Below, piece by piece: positions 1 to 9,324 of a stretch of 61,061 nucleotides of DNA (the first letter of the stretch is position 1; each line of letters opens with the position of its first letter). The DNA is from Clostridia bacterium. GTDB lineage: Bacteria; Bacillota; Clostridia; TANB77; CAG-465. The stretch is from contig JAUNGP010000011.1 in assembly GCA_030524345.1 (NCBI GenBank), positions 1-61,061 on the forward strand. The letters are read 5' to 3'. The translations under genes were made by a program, and so were the position numbers. The notes under the pieces were generated by a model, which did not search any database, was not told where the DNA came from, and saw only the letters and a list, made by a program, of their open reading frames with translations.

Positions 1-20
1 TGTGTGTGTGTGTGTGTGTG
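1..20. repeat. (TG)10 dinucleotide run at window edge
   Basis: Ten perfect TG units open the window. The run is cut by the window edge, so its true length is unknown. It lies in non-coding sequence. Confidence 0.9.
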
Positions 21-178
21 TAGTTCATTCATACTTTTGTACACTTTAGTTACCATAATCATTTTCCTCTTTTCTGTAACCAATATTTGATTACATCTAT
101 ATGCTAACATTTTTTGACAATTATTTCAAGCATTATAATAAAGTTTTTTTAACTATTGATACTGCTTTTATCACATGC

Positions 179-207
179 TTTACTTTTTATGTAAAATATG
201 ATATAAT
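179..207 (+). promoter_or_regulatory. Promoter and structured leader of the first unknown gene
   Basis: TTTACT at 179-184, a 17-bp spacer, then TATAAT at 202-207 with an extended TG at 199-200. Downstream, 234-241 can pair with 278-285 (8 bp) and 255-261 with 271-277 (7 bp), so the leader can fold into a two-part hairpin before the Shine-Dalgarno AGGAGG near 299. The rest of 21-178 is A+T-rich and shows no gene. Confidence 0.65.
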
Positions 208-311
208 AGCTTGGTCAATTAAAGGAAATCGGCAAAGATAATTCAAGCCATATAAATGTATAAAACTATGATACATTTTATCTTTAGCTGATAAATTAGG
301 AGGATGAATTT

Positions 312-938
312 ATGGCAAAATTTACAAACGAAAAGAAACTAAAAGAAATAGCAGTACGCTATGAAACTGGGAAAGTCGATGAATTAATCTACTTTTTAGA
401 TGGTCATCCAAAATTACTTGAAAAATTATCTTTTAGTAATATTCAGAAACTAATTTCATGTAATTTACACCTTTCACCAAGACTCTATGAGTTAAACTAT
501 ATTGAACAATTGGACTTTCCAAAAGAAATAGTAACTGATGTTTTTACTTTTCGTGCGAAGTTCTTAGAAAATGCTATGTTTTTTGATGAATTCTTGGAAT
601 TTTATGATTCTTTGGAAGATGCCAAACGTGCTATTTTAAACATGACTAAGGCATTTAAAGGGATTAAAAGTTTTCCAAATGAAATTTCACTTTACTCTCT
701 TGTAAAAATAGGAAGTATATGCCCTGCAAGTGAACTGAACTTAATTATTCTTGGATTAAATAAATACACAAGGGGCAACAGCTTCTATAAGACATTTAAC
801 ACCTATATAGAAAAGTCTTCAGTATCTGCTGCAACAGCTACTCACTTGCTTGAAAGTTATATAGAAGACTGTTATAATTCTTCAGATCCCGAGTTATTGG
901 TTCCAGAAAAATATATTCATTATTATATTCATCACTAA
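312..938 (+). CDS. Uncharacterised protein, paralog of the next gene
   Basis: A 208-residue soluble, mostly helical-looking protein that I do not recognise. It has no signal peptide or membrane segment. It aligns with its 218-residue downstream neighbour over nearly the whole length. Shared landmarks are LHLSPRLYEL versus MHFSPYLEEL, a following R-x-(K/Q)FL(E/D) segment, and the C-terminal pattern GLNK...F..(Y/F)I...VS...A..(L/F)LE.Y. The start is set by AGGAGG eight bases upstream. It has its own promoter and an intrinsic terminator directly after the stop, so it is monocistronic. The hydrophobic spacing suggests a small all-alpha fold, but no catalytic motif is visible. The function is unknown. 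Confidence 0.8.
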   Translation: MAKFTNEKKLKEIAVRYETGKVDELIYFLDGHPKLLEKLSFSNIQKLISCNLHLSPRLYELNYIEQLDFPKEIVTDVFTFRAKFLENAMFFDEFLEFYDSLEDAKRAILNMTKAFKGIKSFPNEISLYSLVKIGSICPASELNLIILGLNKYTRGNSFYKTFNTYIEKSSVSAATATHLLESYIEDCYNSSDPELLVPEKYIHYYIHH

Positions 939-944
939 AAGAAG

Positions 945-972
945 GTCCCATGAAATTTTCATGGGACTTTTT
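945..972 (+). terminator. Intrinsic terminator
   Basis: Perfect inverted repeat GTCCCATGAAA/TTTCATGGGAC (945-967) followed by a T run, seven bases after the stop codon. Confidence 0.9.
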
Positions 973-985
973 ATCATAAAATATA

Positions 986-1057
986 TTTACATGTAATATA
1001 ATAAATGATATAATGCAACTATTAGTCACTAAATATTGACATCAAATTTATGTCAAT
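986..1057 (+). promoter_or_regulatory. Promoter and hairpin leader of the second paralog
   Basis: TTTACA (986-991), 17-bp spacer, TATAAT (1009-1014) with extended TG at 1006-1007. The leader carries an 8-bp inverted repeat ATTGACAT/ATGTCAAT (1035-1042 and 1050-1057) upstream of the AGGAGG near 1075. Confidence 0.7.
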
Positions 1058-1088
1058 CCTATTATTTCTAATTTAGGAGGTAAAAATT

Positions 1089-1745
1089 ATGAAACAAAAA
1101 AGCTTTGAAAAACTGACACGGGAATTTTACGGAATGGATGACTACATCAGTGCTTTTATCGATTATTTAAGAGAGCACAAAGAGCTTTCTAAGTACATCT
1201 CTTTTAAAGATGCAAAAATCCTCATCAAAAAAGATATGCATTTTTCTCCTTACCTTGAAGAACTTGAACTACTAATGAAACTTGGAATTCCACAAAAATA
1301 TGTTTCTTCTATTATGATTTTAAGAAGTCAATTTTTAGATCCAAAAGATTTAGATGGCAAAGAATTTTTCGACTATGTCTTAGAAAAAGACCAAATGCCC
1401 GAAATCAATCTACCAATTATGGCAAGTGTAAATAAAAAAATCGGATATTTTCATCCGTCTCTTTCTCTTGAAAGCATTATCAAGGTAATATCCGTTGCCA
1501 CACCAGATGAGGCCCTCTATATCTTCTATGGACTGAATAAAGACTCTGATTTTCCTGATTTGTACTACTCATTTGACGAGTTTATCAAACGTCATGATGT
1601 AAGTCCTACTCAAGCTTATCTTTTCTTAGAAGAATATGTAAGAATCTGTGATAAAATAGAGGCTGGCGACAAGACAGATATTGATAAAATGTTTCCTGAT
1701 GTTTTCTTGGAAGACTATTTAGAAGAAGTGACAGAATCGCGATAA
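1089..1745 (+). CDS. Uncharacterised protein, paralog of the previous gene
   Basis: A 218-residue soluble protein of unknown function, homologous to the gene at 312. Conserved positions cluster in two blocks, around residues 45-80 and residues 125-190. The intervening region and the acidic C-terminal tail differ. The AGGAGG Shine-Dalgarno eight bases upstream fixes the ATG. It has its own promoter and ends at a shared bidirectional terminator with the convergent pgsA. Separate promoters with different leaders suggest the two copies are expressed under different conditions; this is inference. Confidence 0.8.
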   Translation: MKQKSFEKLTREFYGMDDYISAFIDYLREHKELSKYISFKDAKILIKKDMHFSPYLEELELLMKLGIPQKYVSSIMILRSQFLDPKDLDGKEFFDYVLEKDQMPEINLPIMASVNKKIGYFHPSLSLESIIKVISVATPDEALYIFYGLNKDSDFPDLYYSFDEFIKRHDVSPTQAYLFLEEYVRICDKIEAGDKTDIDKMFPDVFLEDYLEEVTESR

Positions 1746-1755
1746 AATATAATGC

Positions 1756-1785
1756 AAAAGAGTGAATTAAAATTCACTCTTTTCT
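1756..1785. terminator. Bidirectional terminator
   Basis: Thirteen-base inverted repeat AAAAGAGTGAATT/AATTCACTCTTTT separates the rightward gene at 1089 from the leftward pgsA. A and T runs on both sides suit termination in either direction. Confidence 0.85.
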
Positions 1786-1796
1786 ATTTAAAATGA

Positions 1797-2411
1797 TTAA
1801 TTTTCATAATCTATATCGCTTTTAAATCTTATACAATATGCAACAAAAGACCATAATGTAGCAATCACTGCTGCACTAATTGAAACTGTCATAAATATAT
1901 TTACCATAAGACTTAACATATCCATTTTTGCTGCATTTTCTATGAAAGCGCCAAAGCCATATTCCGGTAGTAACGCAACATTTAAGATACCTAATGGAAT
2001 TCCAACAAGTTGAAATAATGTTTTTATTTTGCCACTTAAAGATGCTGCCAAGTCTTTATTATTATCAGTTCCAAACATTCTTAAAGCATTAATAAAGAAA
2101 TCTCTAAATACAATGATAACAGTAATCCAAGAAGGTATAATACCAGCTCCTGTAAGCATTATAAAACCTGTAGAAACAAGTAATTTATCAGCAAGTGGAT
2201 CCATTATTTTTCCAAACTTTGTTACAAGTCCTTTACTTCTAGAGATATGACCATCCAAAAAATCTGTAAGTGCTGCTACTATATATATTCCAAGTGCAGT
2301 ATATATAGGCCATACCCACTCAGTAGGCAAACACATAGCTATTACAAATAATGGTATTAATAAAATTCTTAACATAGTTAATTTATTTGGTAAATTCATT
2401 TTTTTCCACAT
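1797..2411 (-). CDS. pgsA: CDP-diacylglycerol--glycerol-3-phosphate 3-phosphatidyltransferase
   Basis: Makes phosphatidylglycerophosphate from CDP-diacylglycerol and glycerol-3-phosphate, the committed step to phosphatidylglycerol, in the cytoplasmic membrane. The 204-residue length is usual. The CDP-alcohol phosphatidyltransferase signature is complete: D50, D53-G54, R58, G67, D71 and D75, with Ser replacing the more common Ala before the Arg. Several hydrophobic segments flank the motif. GGGAGG lies about seven bases before the ATG, and a consensus promoter just upstream makes it independent of pgeF. Confidence 0.93.
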   Translation of the reverse strand: MWKKMNLPNKLTMLRILLIPLFVIAMCLPTEWVWPIYTALGIYIVAALTDFLDGHISRSKGLVTKFGKIMDPLADKLLVSTGFIMLTGAGIIPSWITVIIVFRDFFINALRMFGTDNNKDLAASLSGKIKTLFQLVGIPLGILNVALLPEYGFGAFIENAAKMDMLSLMVNIFMTVSISAAVIATLWSFVAYCIRFKSDIDYEN

Positions 2412-2435
2412 TTAAATTCCTCCCTTTTTCTCTAG

Positions 2436-2464
2436 ATTATATCAAACCTAAATTTCATAGTCAA
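2436..2464 (-). promoter_or_regulatory. pgsA promoter
   Basis: On the minus strand: TTGACT (2459-2464), 17-bp spacer, TATAAT (2436-2441), about 25 bases before the pgsA ATG. Confidence 0.8.
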
Positions 2465-2510
2465 TATTTTGGAAAATATTATTTTAGTTTTCACTAAACG
2501 CACACAATCA

Positions 2511-3362
2511 CTATAACAGTTCAACAATAGTAGCCATAAGACCATAGTCGTCGTATTTTTCCTTTGTTGCAAACCTATAAGAAAAGAAGTCATCAGAATG
2601 ACACATGGTACAAATATTAGCATCTGCTATATTTTCTTCTTTGATTCCAATAGAAAGTAAGTCTTTTTTTATCACATAAGCCAAATCTATATGAAATCTT
2701 TTCCCACCATCTTCATAGTAAATATATTCATTTTCGTTTTGCCAAACATAAGTAAACTTAGATTTAAACTCTTCATCTTCACTACTAAAGCAACATTTTC
2801 TAATGGATGGACCAATACATACAATAAGATCTTCTATATTAGACGAAAAATCATTTATTAAAATGTCAATCGCCTTCATATATATTCTTTTTATTGTACC
2901 TTTCCAACCGCTGTGAACATTAGCAACAATATTTTTCTTAGCATCATAAATAATGATTGGATTACAGTCTGCCGTAGTAACAAGTGTTGCAATATTTTTA
3001 TCTTTGGTAATATATCCATCATACTCTTCCTTTGATATATCTTCAAAATGATATTTTTCCTTATTTACATTATCTAAAATAAGTATCTTATCTGTGTGAT
3101 TTTGACGTGCTTTGTAAATATTGTTTTGATCAAATTCTGCCTCTTTACAAATGATTTCAATATTTTTCAGTACATTTTCCTTTGCATCCTTTCCATTTAC
3201 CCTAAAGTTTAGTGACCCTGTAGGAAAAGAACTAACACCACCATGCCTCAAAGTAATTGCATGTCTTAGCTTATCATGATACTGTTGTAATATTTTAAAC
3301 TGTAAATAATATACATTGTTTTTTCTCATCAGTATGACATCCTTATTGGTATAATCTTTCAT
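2511..3362 (-). CDS. pgeF: Peptidoglycan editing factor PgeF (laccase-domain, YfiH/YlmD family)
   Basis: Family members remove wrongly incorporated residues from peptidoglycan precursors; some also show purine nucleoside phosphorylase activity. The fold (Cu-oxidase_4) uses a His-Cys-His zinc site, visible here as H89 (QNHTD), C133 (TTADCNP) and H150 (VHSGWKGT). The IGPSIRKCCF and FFSYRF segments near the C terminus also fit. Length 283 is slightly above the usual 240-280. Its AAAGGAG Shine-Dalgarno lies inside the last codons of addA, with a 3-base gap between the genes, so it is translated from the same message. Confidence 0.88.
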   Translation of the reverse strand: MKDYTNKDVILMRKNNVYYLQFKILQQYHDKLRHAITLRHGGVSSFPTGSLNFRVNGKDAKENVLKNIEIICKEAEFDQNNIYKARQNHTDKILILDNVNKEKYHFEDISKEEYDGYITKDKNIATLVTTADCNPIIIYDAKKNIVANVHSGWKGTIKRIYMKAIDILINDFSSNIEDLIVCIGPSIRKCCFSSEDEEFKSKFTYVWQNENEYIYYEDGGKRFHIDLAYVIKKDLLSIGIKEENIADANICTMCHSDDFFSYRFATKEKYDDYGLMATIVELL

Positions 3363-3365
3363 AAA

Positions 3366-6300
3366 CTACTCCTTTATCTCTATCGCTTTATTCATTGAAA
3401 AAGAATAAATCAGTGTCTTTTTAACTTTATACTTTAAAAGCTTTTCAATAGCCTCTTTATATATATCAAGTTGTTTTTTATACCTTTTAATAAATATTTC
3501 CTCCTCAAATAATCGATCCGTTTTAAAATCAACAAGAACTACTTGATCATCATCTGTGATATAAAATAAATCAATAACACCTTGAATAACACTACTAGAA
3601 ATATCTTTATCCTTTAGTATAAATTCATACTCTCGAAATATTTTCTGGGCTTGTTTTAATTCTCTTCCTATATTAGAATCTAAAAAACGATATATTCTTG
3701 TGACATTAATGTATTTTTTGTCCCTTTTGTTAATTGTTCCATTCAAAACAAGTTGATTTATATATTCCTGAAGTTCAGATTTACTTGAAATATTCATATC
3801 TAAATTTTCTAATATAAAATGGACAAGTATCCCTTTTCTAACAGCAGTATATTTTTCCTGATCATCACAAAGAATACTAGGCTTTAAAAACTTATGACTC
3901 TCTTGGGAAAGAGAACACTCATCTTCTGAAAGCTCCCTATCAGTTAGTTTATCATAATTTTGATAAATATTCATAAAATTTTCTTCTTCATTTTCTTTTC
4001 TTTTTAGTTCACTTACACTAATTCTACTTGGTGTTTCAGTATCTTCTATATGTTCATATAACGAGTCAATATTTTCTTTGATGATTCCCATTTTTTCAGA
4101 AATATCTTCACAATACTTTTCCTTATCAATCATCCTTAGTTCGCCTAATTTTTGTGTAAGAGGACTTGTCGTCACATCCTCACTTAATTTAAACACATTC
4201 ACTAGTTCTTCTTGAGTTTTCGTATGATTAATATTTAACACATTGATATCAAATATATCATTTCTTTCTTCATTTTCATATACCTTAAGAGCCATTAATA
4301 TATTTTCAAAGTAGGATTTATTTTTAGCCACTAATACTTCTTCAATCTTATTTTCCTTTTCCATAACAAATGTATTATTTTTCAATTTTTCGTAATCTTT
4401 TGTAGTAGCAAAAATGATCAATTTTTCTTTTGCACGTGTAAGAGCAACATATAACATTCTTAATTCTTCTGACTTTGTTTCCTTTGTAATGGCATTTTTA
4501 ATAGCCTGCTTAATAACAGAAGGATAAGTGATTCCTAATTCTTCTTTTACAATATTAATTCCAATTCCTAAGTTATGATGCATCGTAATAGAGTTTGATG
4601 TATCCATCATATTATACTTCCTTGTTGTATCTGCAATAATGACTACAGGAAATTCTAATCCTTTTGATTTATGTATTGTCATGACTCTCACAACATTTTC
4701 ATTTTCACCAATCATTTTAGCAGAAGAAATAGAAGTATCTGATTTATCTTTTAAATTATCTATATATGCTATGTAAGAACTAAGTGTTTTATTTCCACTT
4801 GACATATAATTTTTAGCAAGTTCAATTAACATATCAAGATTTGCCTTTTTAGAATGAGAAAGCTCTTCTAATGCAAATTGATAATAGATATTGGTATCTT
4901 TATAAATTTTAGTAAGTAAGTCATCTACACTATATATCTTTGAATACTTGATAAATTTATTTAAAAGAAGTAAAAAACGTTCTATTTTTTCTAAAATAAT
5001 TTCTTCAAATTCTTCTTTTTTCTCTTTTTCTGATAGCTCTGATACGAGATGTCTTAAGTTTTCGTAAATATTTGATTTTCTATTATAATTTTTTAAATAG
5101 ACTAACTCATCAAGTGAAAATTTACCAATGATACTAAACATAACACTTACCATATAGATATCTTGGTATGGATTATCCAGTATTCTTAAAAAAGATAAAA
5201 CAAGTTTTATTTCATCTCCATCAAACAAACTACTAGAAGCATCTGAAAACACAGGAATATCTTGACTTTTTAAAACTTTAGAAAGAATTTCTCCCTTATC
5301 TTTAATACTTCTTATCAAAATAACAATATCTCTGTATTCTGCTTGTCTAAAGCATTTTTCCTTCATATCGTATACAGAAAATTCATGGATAATTTTCTTA
5401 ATTCTACTTGCTATACAAAAGGCTTCAATTTCAAAATTTTTCAGTTCACTAATATATTTTGCTGCTTCACTTACATCTTCTTCATCTTCCCTATCTTTTA
5501 AGTATACGTTTTCTTCCTCATTTGCTTTTAGATTTACAACATTAATTTCAGTATGATAATTGATCCCTTCTTTTTCTTCATACTTATCTGCACCAAATTT
5601 TAAAAGTTCAATATCTGAATAATCACACTCTCCATTTTGCTTACTCATTAACTTTTCAAAAATATAATTGATACTATCAATTACATTTTTTCTACTTCTA
5701 AAATTCTTAGCAAGAATAATCTTTGTATTAGAAAATTCACTATCATCATTATGATCTAAATCAACTAACTCATATGAGTAATATTTATGATTAAAAATAT
5801 CAGGCATGGCTTGTCTAAATCTATATATACTTTGTTTGATATCTCCTACCATGAACCTATTTTTAGAACCTGATACAGCTTCCAAAATTGCCTCTTGCAC
5901 AAAGCTTGTGTCCTGATACTCATCTGTATATACTTCTTTGAATTTCTTCTGAGTTTGTATAGCAATATCAGAAGGCTCAAATGACGAGTCTTCTTTTTTG
6001 CTTACCAATAATTTTAATGCTAAGTGTTCTATATCATTAAAATCGATCATTCCTGATTGTCTTTTTCTATTGTTATATTCCACATCAAATTTTTCTAAAA
6101 ATTCATATAAATAAATAATGTACTCATAAGCTATTTTGTTATCAGCTAGTATCTTCTCACTTGGTGCATAGACACTCTTTCTTAAGTTTTCAATTGTACC
6201 TTTTAGTACATCTTTTCTAAAAGAATCTACTTTTTCCTTTAAAATTTTATTATCCCCTCTATAAGATGGAGCCCTTCCAAGATCTAAATGACTTAAGAGC

Positions 6301-7127
6301 TCATATAATTTATCCCAGGAATGGTCGCTTTGTGCAATGATACTTTTTATCTGTGACAGTTTTTCATCTATATAGATAGCAAGTTTTTGAAAATCTTCAT
6401 TGCCGCATATTTCATTATAAATATAATTTCCCCTTTTTAATACAACCTCTAACTCGGCAATACTCAAATCATATATTTCTCTTCCAAATTCTGTATAATA
6501 TAGATCCGTTTTTACATCAATATTATACTTTTCTACTTCATTTTTTAACCAATCAAATGGATAAGCAAAACTTTGAATATAGGAATAAATTTTAAATAAA
6601 CTTTGTATTAAATTTTCATCTTTTCCATTAAATAGTTCTAAAACCTTGTATAGCTTAGAAGATTCCTCTTCCTGATCCGAATAATGAACATATTCTCCAT
6701 CCAATATTTCTTCCATTACCTGAGCTTTTAAAAGACTACTCTGACTTTCATCACCTATTTCAAAATTAGGATCCATATTTAATACATGAAAGTTAGCTCT
6801 AATCAACTCTAAACAAAAAGCATGAATTGTAGTGATACTTGCTCTGTTAATACGTTCAAGTTGTCTTTTTAAAAAGAGATTTTTCGGGTTTTCGTCTAGT
6901 GCTTTATAAATAGCAACAAGTAATCTTTCTTTTAATTCAATTGCAGCGGCATTCGTAAAAGTAACAACTAAAATTTCATCAATATTGATGGAATCATTAA
7001 TTACTTTATTTATTACACGCTCTACTAGTACAGCGGTCTTTCCACTACCAGCGGATGCTGAAACTAATATATTTGCATTTTTTTTATTAATCGCCATTTG
7101 CTGCTCTTTTGTCCACATATTTGCCAT
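3366..7127 (-). CDS. addA: ATP-dependent helicase/nuclease subunit A (AddA)
   Basis: Large subunit of the AddAB recombination helicase-nuclease, which resects double-strand breaks to a Chi-like site for RecA loading. At 1253 residues it has the family length. UvrD-type motifs appear in order: Walker A SAGSGKT (25-31), motif Ia VVTFTNAAA, DEYQD near 403, MVGDIKQSIYRFR, KNFRSR, TIHKSKGLEFP near 810 and LYVALTRAKEK. The C-terminal RecB-like nuclease shows GVIDL...VDFKTDR near 1180-1205 and a following QLDIY. The gene lies 17 bases after the pseudopilin-like gene. The usual partner addB is not in the window. Confidence 0.95.
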   Translation of the reverse strand: MANMWTKEQQMAINKKNANILVSASAGSGKTAVLVERVINKVINDSINIDEILVVTFTNAAAIELKERLLVAIYKALDENPKNLFLKRQLERINRASITTIHAFCLELIRANFHVLNMDPNFEIGDESQSSLLKAQVMEEILDGEYVHYSDQEEESSKLYKVLELFNGKDENLIQSLFKIYSYIQSFAYPFDWLKNEVEKYNIDVKTDLYYTEFGREIYDLSIAELEVVLKRGNYIYNEICGNEDFQKLAIYIDEKLSQIKSIIAQSDHSWDKLYELLSHLDLGRAPSYRGDNKILKEKVDSFRKDVLKGTIENLRKSVYAPSEKILADNKIAYEYIIYLYEFLEKFDVEYNNRKRQSGMIDFNDIEHLALKLLVSKKEDSSFEPSDIAIQTQKKFKEVYTDEYQDTSFVQEAILEAVSGSKNRFMVGDIKQSIYRFRQAMPDIFNHKYYSYELVDLDHNDDSEFSNTKIILAKNFRSRKNVIDSINYIFEKLMSKQNGECDYSDIELLKFGADKYEEKEGINYHTEINVVNLKANEEENVYLKDREDEEDVSEAAKYISELKNFEIEAFCIASRIKKIIHEFSVYDMKEKCFRQAEYRDIVILIRSIKDKGEILSKVLKSQDIPVFSDASSSLFDGDEIKLVLSFLRILDNPYQDIYMVSVMFSIIGKFSLDELVYLKNYNRKSNIYENLRHLVSELSEKEKKEEFEEIILEKIERFLLLLNKFIKYSKIYSVDDLLTKIYKDTNIYYQFALEELSHSKKANLDMLIELAKNYMSSGNKTLSSYIAYIDNLKDKSDTSISSAKMIGENENVVRVMTIHKSKGLEFPVVIIADTTRKYNMMDTSNSITMHHNLGIGINIVKEELGITYPSVIKQAIKNAITKETKSEELRMLYVALTRAKEKLIIFATTKDYEKLKNNTFVMEKENKIEEVLVAKNKSYFENILMALKVYENEERNDIFDINVLNINHTKTQEELVNVFKLSEDVTTSPLTQKLGELRMIDKEKYCEDISEKMGIIKENIDSLYEHIEDTETPSRISVSELKRKENEEENFMNIYQNYDKLTDRELSEDECSLSQESHKFLKPSILCDDQEKYTAVRKGILVHFILENLDMNISSKSELQEYINQLVLNGTINKRDKKYINVTRIYRFLDSNIGRELKQAQKIFREYEFILKDKDISSSVIQGVIDLFYITDDDQVVLVDFKTDRLFEEEIFIKRYKKQLDIYKEAIEKLLKYKVKKTLIYSFSMNKAIEIKE

Positions 7128-7144
7128 TTTTTTAATTCCTCTCT

Positions 7145-8668
7145 TTAACTGATCACTTTATTTTCTATATCATTTAAATTAATCATTCTTACATACTCTT
7201 CACCAGTGTTTGTTACTACTACAATTTTTACATAAATATCTTGTGTCGTTTTCTCAATATTTTCATATACTACATTTTGTATTATCTTTCCGTCCTCTAT
7301 CATTACATTTTCTATATTTTTTTCATCCTCAAAATCGATACCATTTGTACTCACATATGTAGTAATATGATTGATATCTTTTAAAGTTAATATCAAGATA
7401 TCAAAATTTAAAGTTTTGTTAGAAATACTGTGACTCAATATAGTAGCATAGATTTCTTTTGATAATTCTTTTTTTATAGTAGTAGCATTTCCAGCATTAT
7501 CCAAAGCAGTTATCTGTATTTTTGTGATATTCTTAGGAATACTGATTTGATAGGTTTCATTTCCAGTTATATTGACTTTCTTTCCACGTGTCTTCATATA
7601 TGCGATATCATACTCATATACATCCGTATAATAACTTTTAATTTCTCCATCACCATTATAGTATTCTAAATATTCATAATATACACTCTTAAGTCCACTG
7701 ATACTATCTGTTGCAGTAAACTCTACAATATTTGTATTCTCATTTGCAAACTCATTTATATTAGAAATGACAGGTGGTTGATTTTCAAAATTTGCCATAT
7801 CTACTTTCACATTTGCAACCATTTCTCCATTTTTTTCCTTGATGATATAAAGTACTTTTTCACTTTGCGGTAAGCTGTTAAAATACTCAATATCTGACTG
7901 TGTTATATCTACTTTTATATTCGCCTTACCACTTTTTATTTGTTCTAAGCTTCCAAAAGATAAATTATTGTTTCCAGTAGTTGTCTCAATACCTCTTTTT
8001 TCTTTTCCCGCTATAGACAAATACAACTTTTCAGTTGGTGCAATGTTTGCCTGTATTAAAATCTTAGCCTCATTTGTCCATGTTTTTACCTGTTTTTTTA
8101 CCGTTACCCCTGATACAGTTTGTACTTTTGTTTCCCCCACTAGATCGTTTTCCTCAACATTTTCTAAAGGATTCATACCAGTCAGTTTAGAACTAAGAGA
8201 GAAATACTTTGTTCCATCCGCATTAAGACCTGCAAGATAATATACTTTAAGAGAAGAATAAGAAACCACATATATATCATTTCCAGTACCCAAACCTTTA
8301 CTGGCTCCTTCAATTCCAATTTTAGACAAGTCTACTTTATAAAAAGAACCTAAATTTAAGTTTTCATGATCATCACCATTTAAGCTCAATTCTTCTCTTA
8401 GTAAAGTCATATTTTCATTACCAGAAAGATTCAAGATTTCCTGTTCAGATAAGGCTTCCTCATCTGATGGCATTTTATTATTTTGGATATAATACATCGA
8501 AACTGCATCCTCTATTGTTTTCAAATCAGTAGCATAAGTAGTTTTTTTAGTATCTGTTACTGAATCGCCAATATTAATAATGACAGTTGATGCAAGTATT
8601 ACCATGATTACAATTGTGATTGCAAGAACAGTCAATGTAACTCCTCTTTTTTGATTTAACCCTCTCAT
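7145..8668 (-). CDS. Pseudopilin-like surface protein with Ig-like C-terminal region
   Basis: A 507-residue protein whose N terminus has prepilin architecture: a short basic leader ending QKRG, then VTLTVLAITIVIMVILA as the single hydrophobic helix. The Glu usual at position +5 of mature type IV pilins is absent. A short post-helix region (TKKTTYATDLKTIEDAVSMY) resembles pilin alpha-1C. A long extracytoplasmic part follows, including an Ig-like stretch near residues 290-410 (QPPVISNINEF... through ITALDNAGNATT). The Shine-Dalgarno AAGGTGAT precedes the ATG. It leads the addA-pgeF operon, with no pilus assembly genes nearby. Export or assembly by a prepilin peptidase system is inference. Confidence 0.7.
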   Translation of the reverse strand: MRGLNQKRGVTLTVLAITIVIMVILASTVIINIGDSVTDTKKTTYATDLKTIEDAVSMYYIQNNKMPSDEEALSEQEILNLSGNENMTLLREELSLNGDDHENLNLGSFYKVDLSKIGIEGASKGLGTGNDIYVVSYSSLKVYYLAGLNADGTKYFSLSSKLTGMNPLENVEENDLVGETKVQTVSGVTVKKQVKTWTNEAKILIQANIAPTEKLYLSIAGKEKRGIETTTGNNNLSFGSLEQIKSGKANIKVDITQSDIEYFNSLPQSEKVLYIIKEKNGEMVANVKVDMANFENQPPVISNINEFANENTNIVEFTATDSISGLKSVYYEYLEYYNGDGEIKSYYTDVYEYDIAYMKTRGKKVNITGNETYQISIPKNITKIQITALDNAGNATTIKKELSKEIYATILSHSISNKTLNFDILILTLKDINHITTYVSTNGIDFEDEKNIENVMIEDGKIIQNVVYENIEKTTQDIYVKIVVVTNTGEEYVRMINLNDIENKVIS

Positions 8669-8745
8669 ATTATCACCTTGTGTATATTGTATATTTTTTT
8701 CATATATTTTGCAAGTATTTCAATGATGATATCCCTTCAAAAATA

Positions 8746-8773
8746 GAAAAAGTCCCGAAAAGAAATCGAGACC
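8746..8773 (-). terminator. Intrinsic terminator
   Basis: Minus-strand hairpin GTCTCGA/TCGGGAC with one G-U pair (8752-8772), followed by five T, about 25 bases after the stop of the gene at 8798. Confidence 0.75.
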
Positions 8774-8797
8774 TTGTTTCATAATTTTTACAGCTGT

Positions 8798-9202
8798 TTA
8801 CCTAGCTAATACTAATAGAATTCCTACTACTAATAATATGAAAGTAAGCAAGTATAAAGAATACCTGGTATAATTTAATCTTTTGACATCATATTCAGTT
8901 ATATATTCTCCCATATCTTTACTTCTTTCTGGATCTTTATATACTTTTATTTCTTCACCTATTTTAAAGATTTTTACACTCTTAGCCCCTTTTACACTAA
9001 TTTTTTTATTTTCAGATGGAATGCTGATTACTGGATCATATCGAATTCCTTTATAAACTACTTGTTGGTAGTCCTCTACCACACCAGACATTGCATCTGG
9101 ACTATTTAATTCTTCTTTATACTTTTTTATCGCAAATTTTATCGAAAAAGCTAAAAATAAAGAAAAAAGTGCACATATTATAACTATTATTCCTGCAACC
9201 AT
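8798..9202 (-). CDS. DUF3592-like membrane protein
   Basis: A 134-residue protein with one membrane segment at each end (about 1-24 and 108-132) and a 75-residue polar beta-rich loop between them. The loop has the DUF3592-type order: G-V-V-E-D-Y, then YDPVI, then a glycine-containing turn and EEIKVYKDPE near residue 85. The molecular role of this family is unknown. It stands alone, with its own terminator and a divergent tsaE promoter upstream. Confidence 0.65.
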   Translation of the reverse strand: MVAGIIVIICALFSLFLAFSIKFAIKKYKEELNSPDAMSGVVEDYQQVVYKGIRYDPVISIPSENKKISVKGAKSVKIFKIGEEIKVYKDPERSKDMGEYITEYDVKRLNYTRYSLYLLTFILLVVGILLVLAR

Positions 9203-9278
9203 ATCATCACCCCAAACTTCTTTTAGTATACATTATGTCTCTTTTTTTATCAAGACTCTTATCAAAATTTTAAGAATA

Positions 9279-9307
9279 TTGATATTTTATACTATTTCTG
9301 ATATAAT
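9279..9307 (+). promoter_or_regulatory. tsaE operon promoter
   Basis: TTGATA (9279-9284), exact 17-bp spacer, TATAAT (9302-9307). The expected transcription start (about 9313-9315) falls only 10-12 bases before the ATG at 9325, leaving just room for GGTGA as a ribosome site. Confidence 0.8.
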
Positions 9308-9324
9308 GATTATTGGTGAAACAA

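Noticed and set aside
2432..2623. 63-codon leftward ORF
   Set aside because: It overlaps the end of pgeF in another frame and includes the pgsA promoter; no ribosome site.
9313..9324. TTG 9313 or GTG 9316 as tsaE start
   Set aside because: Both would overlap the only ribosome-site-like bases (GGTGA) and need leaderless initiation; ATG 9325 fits better.
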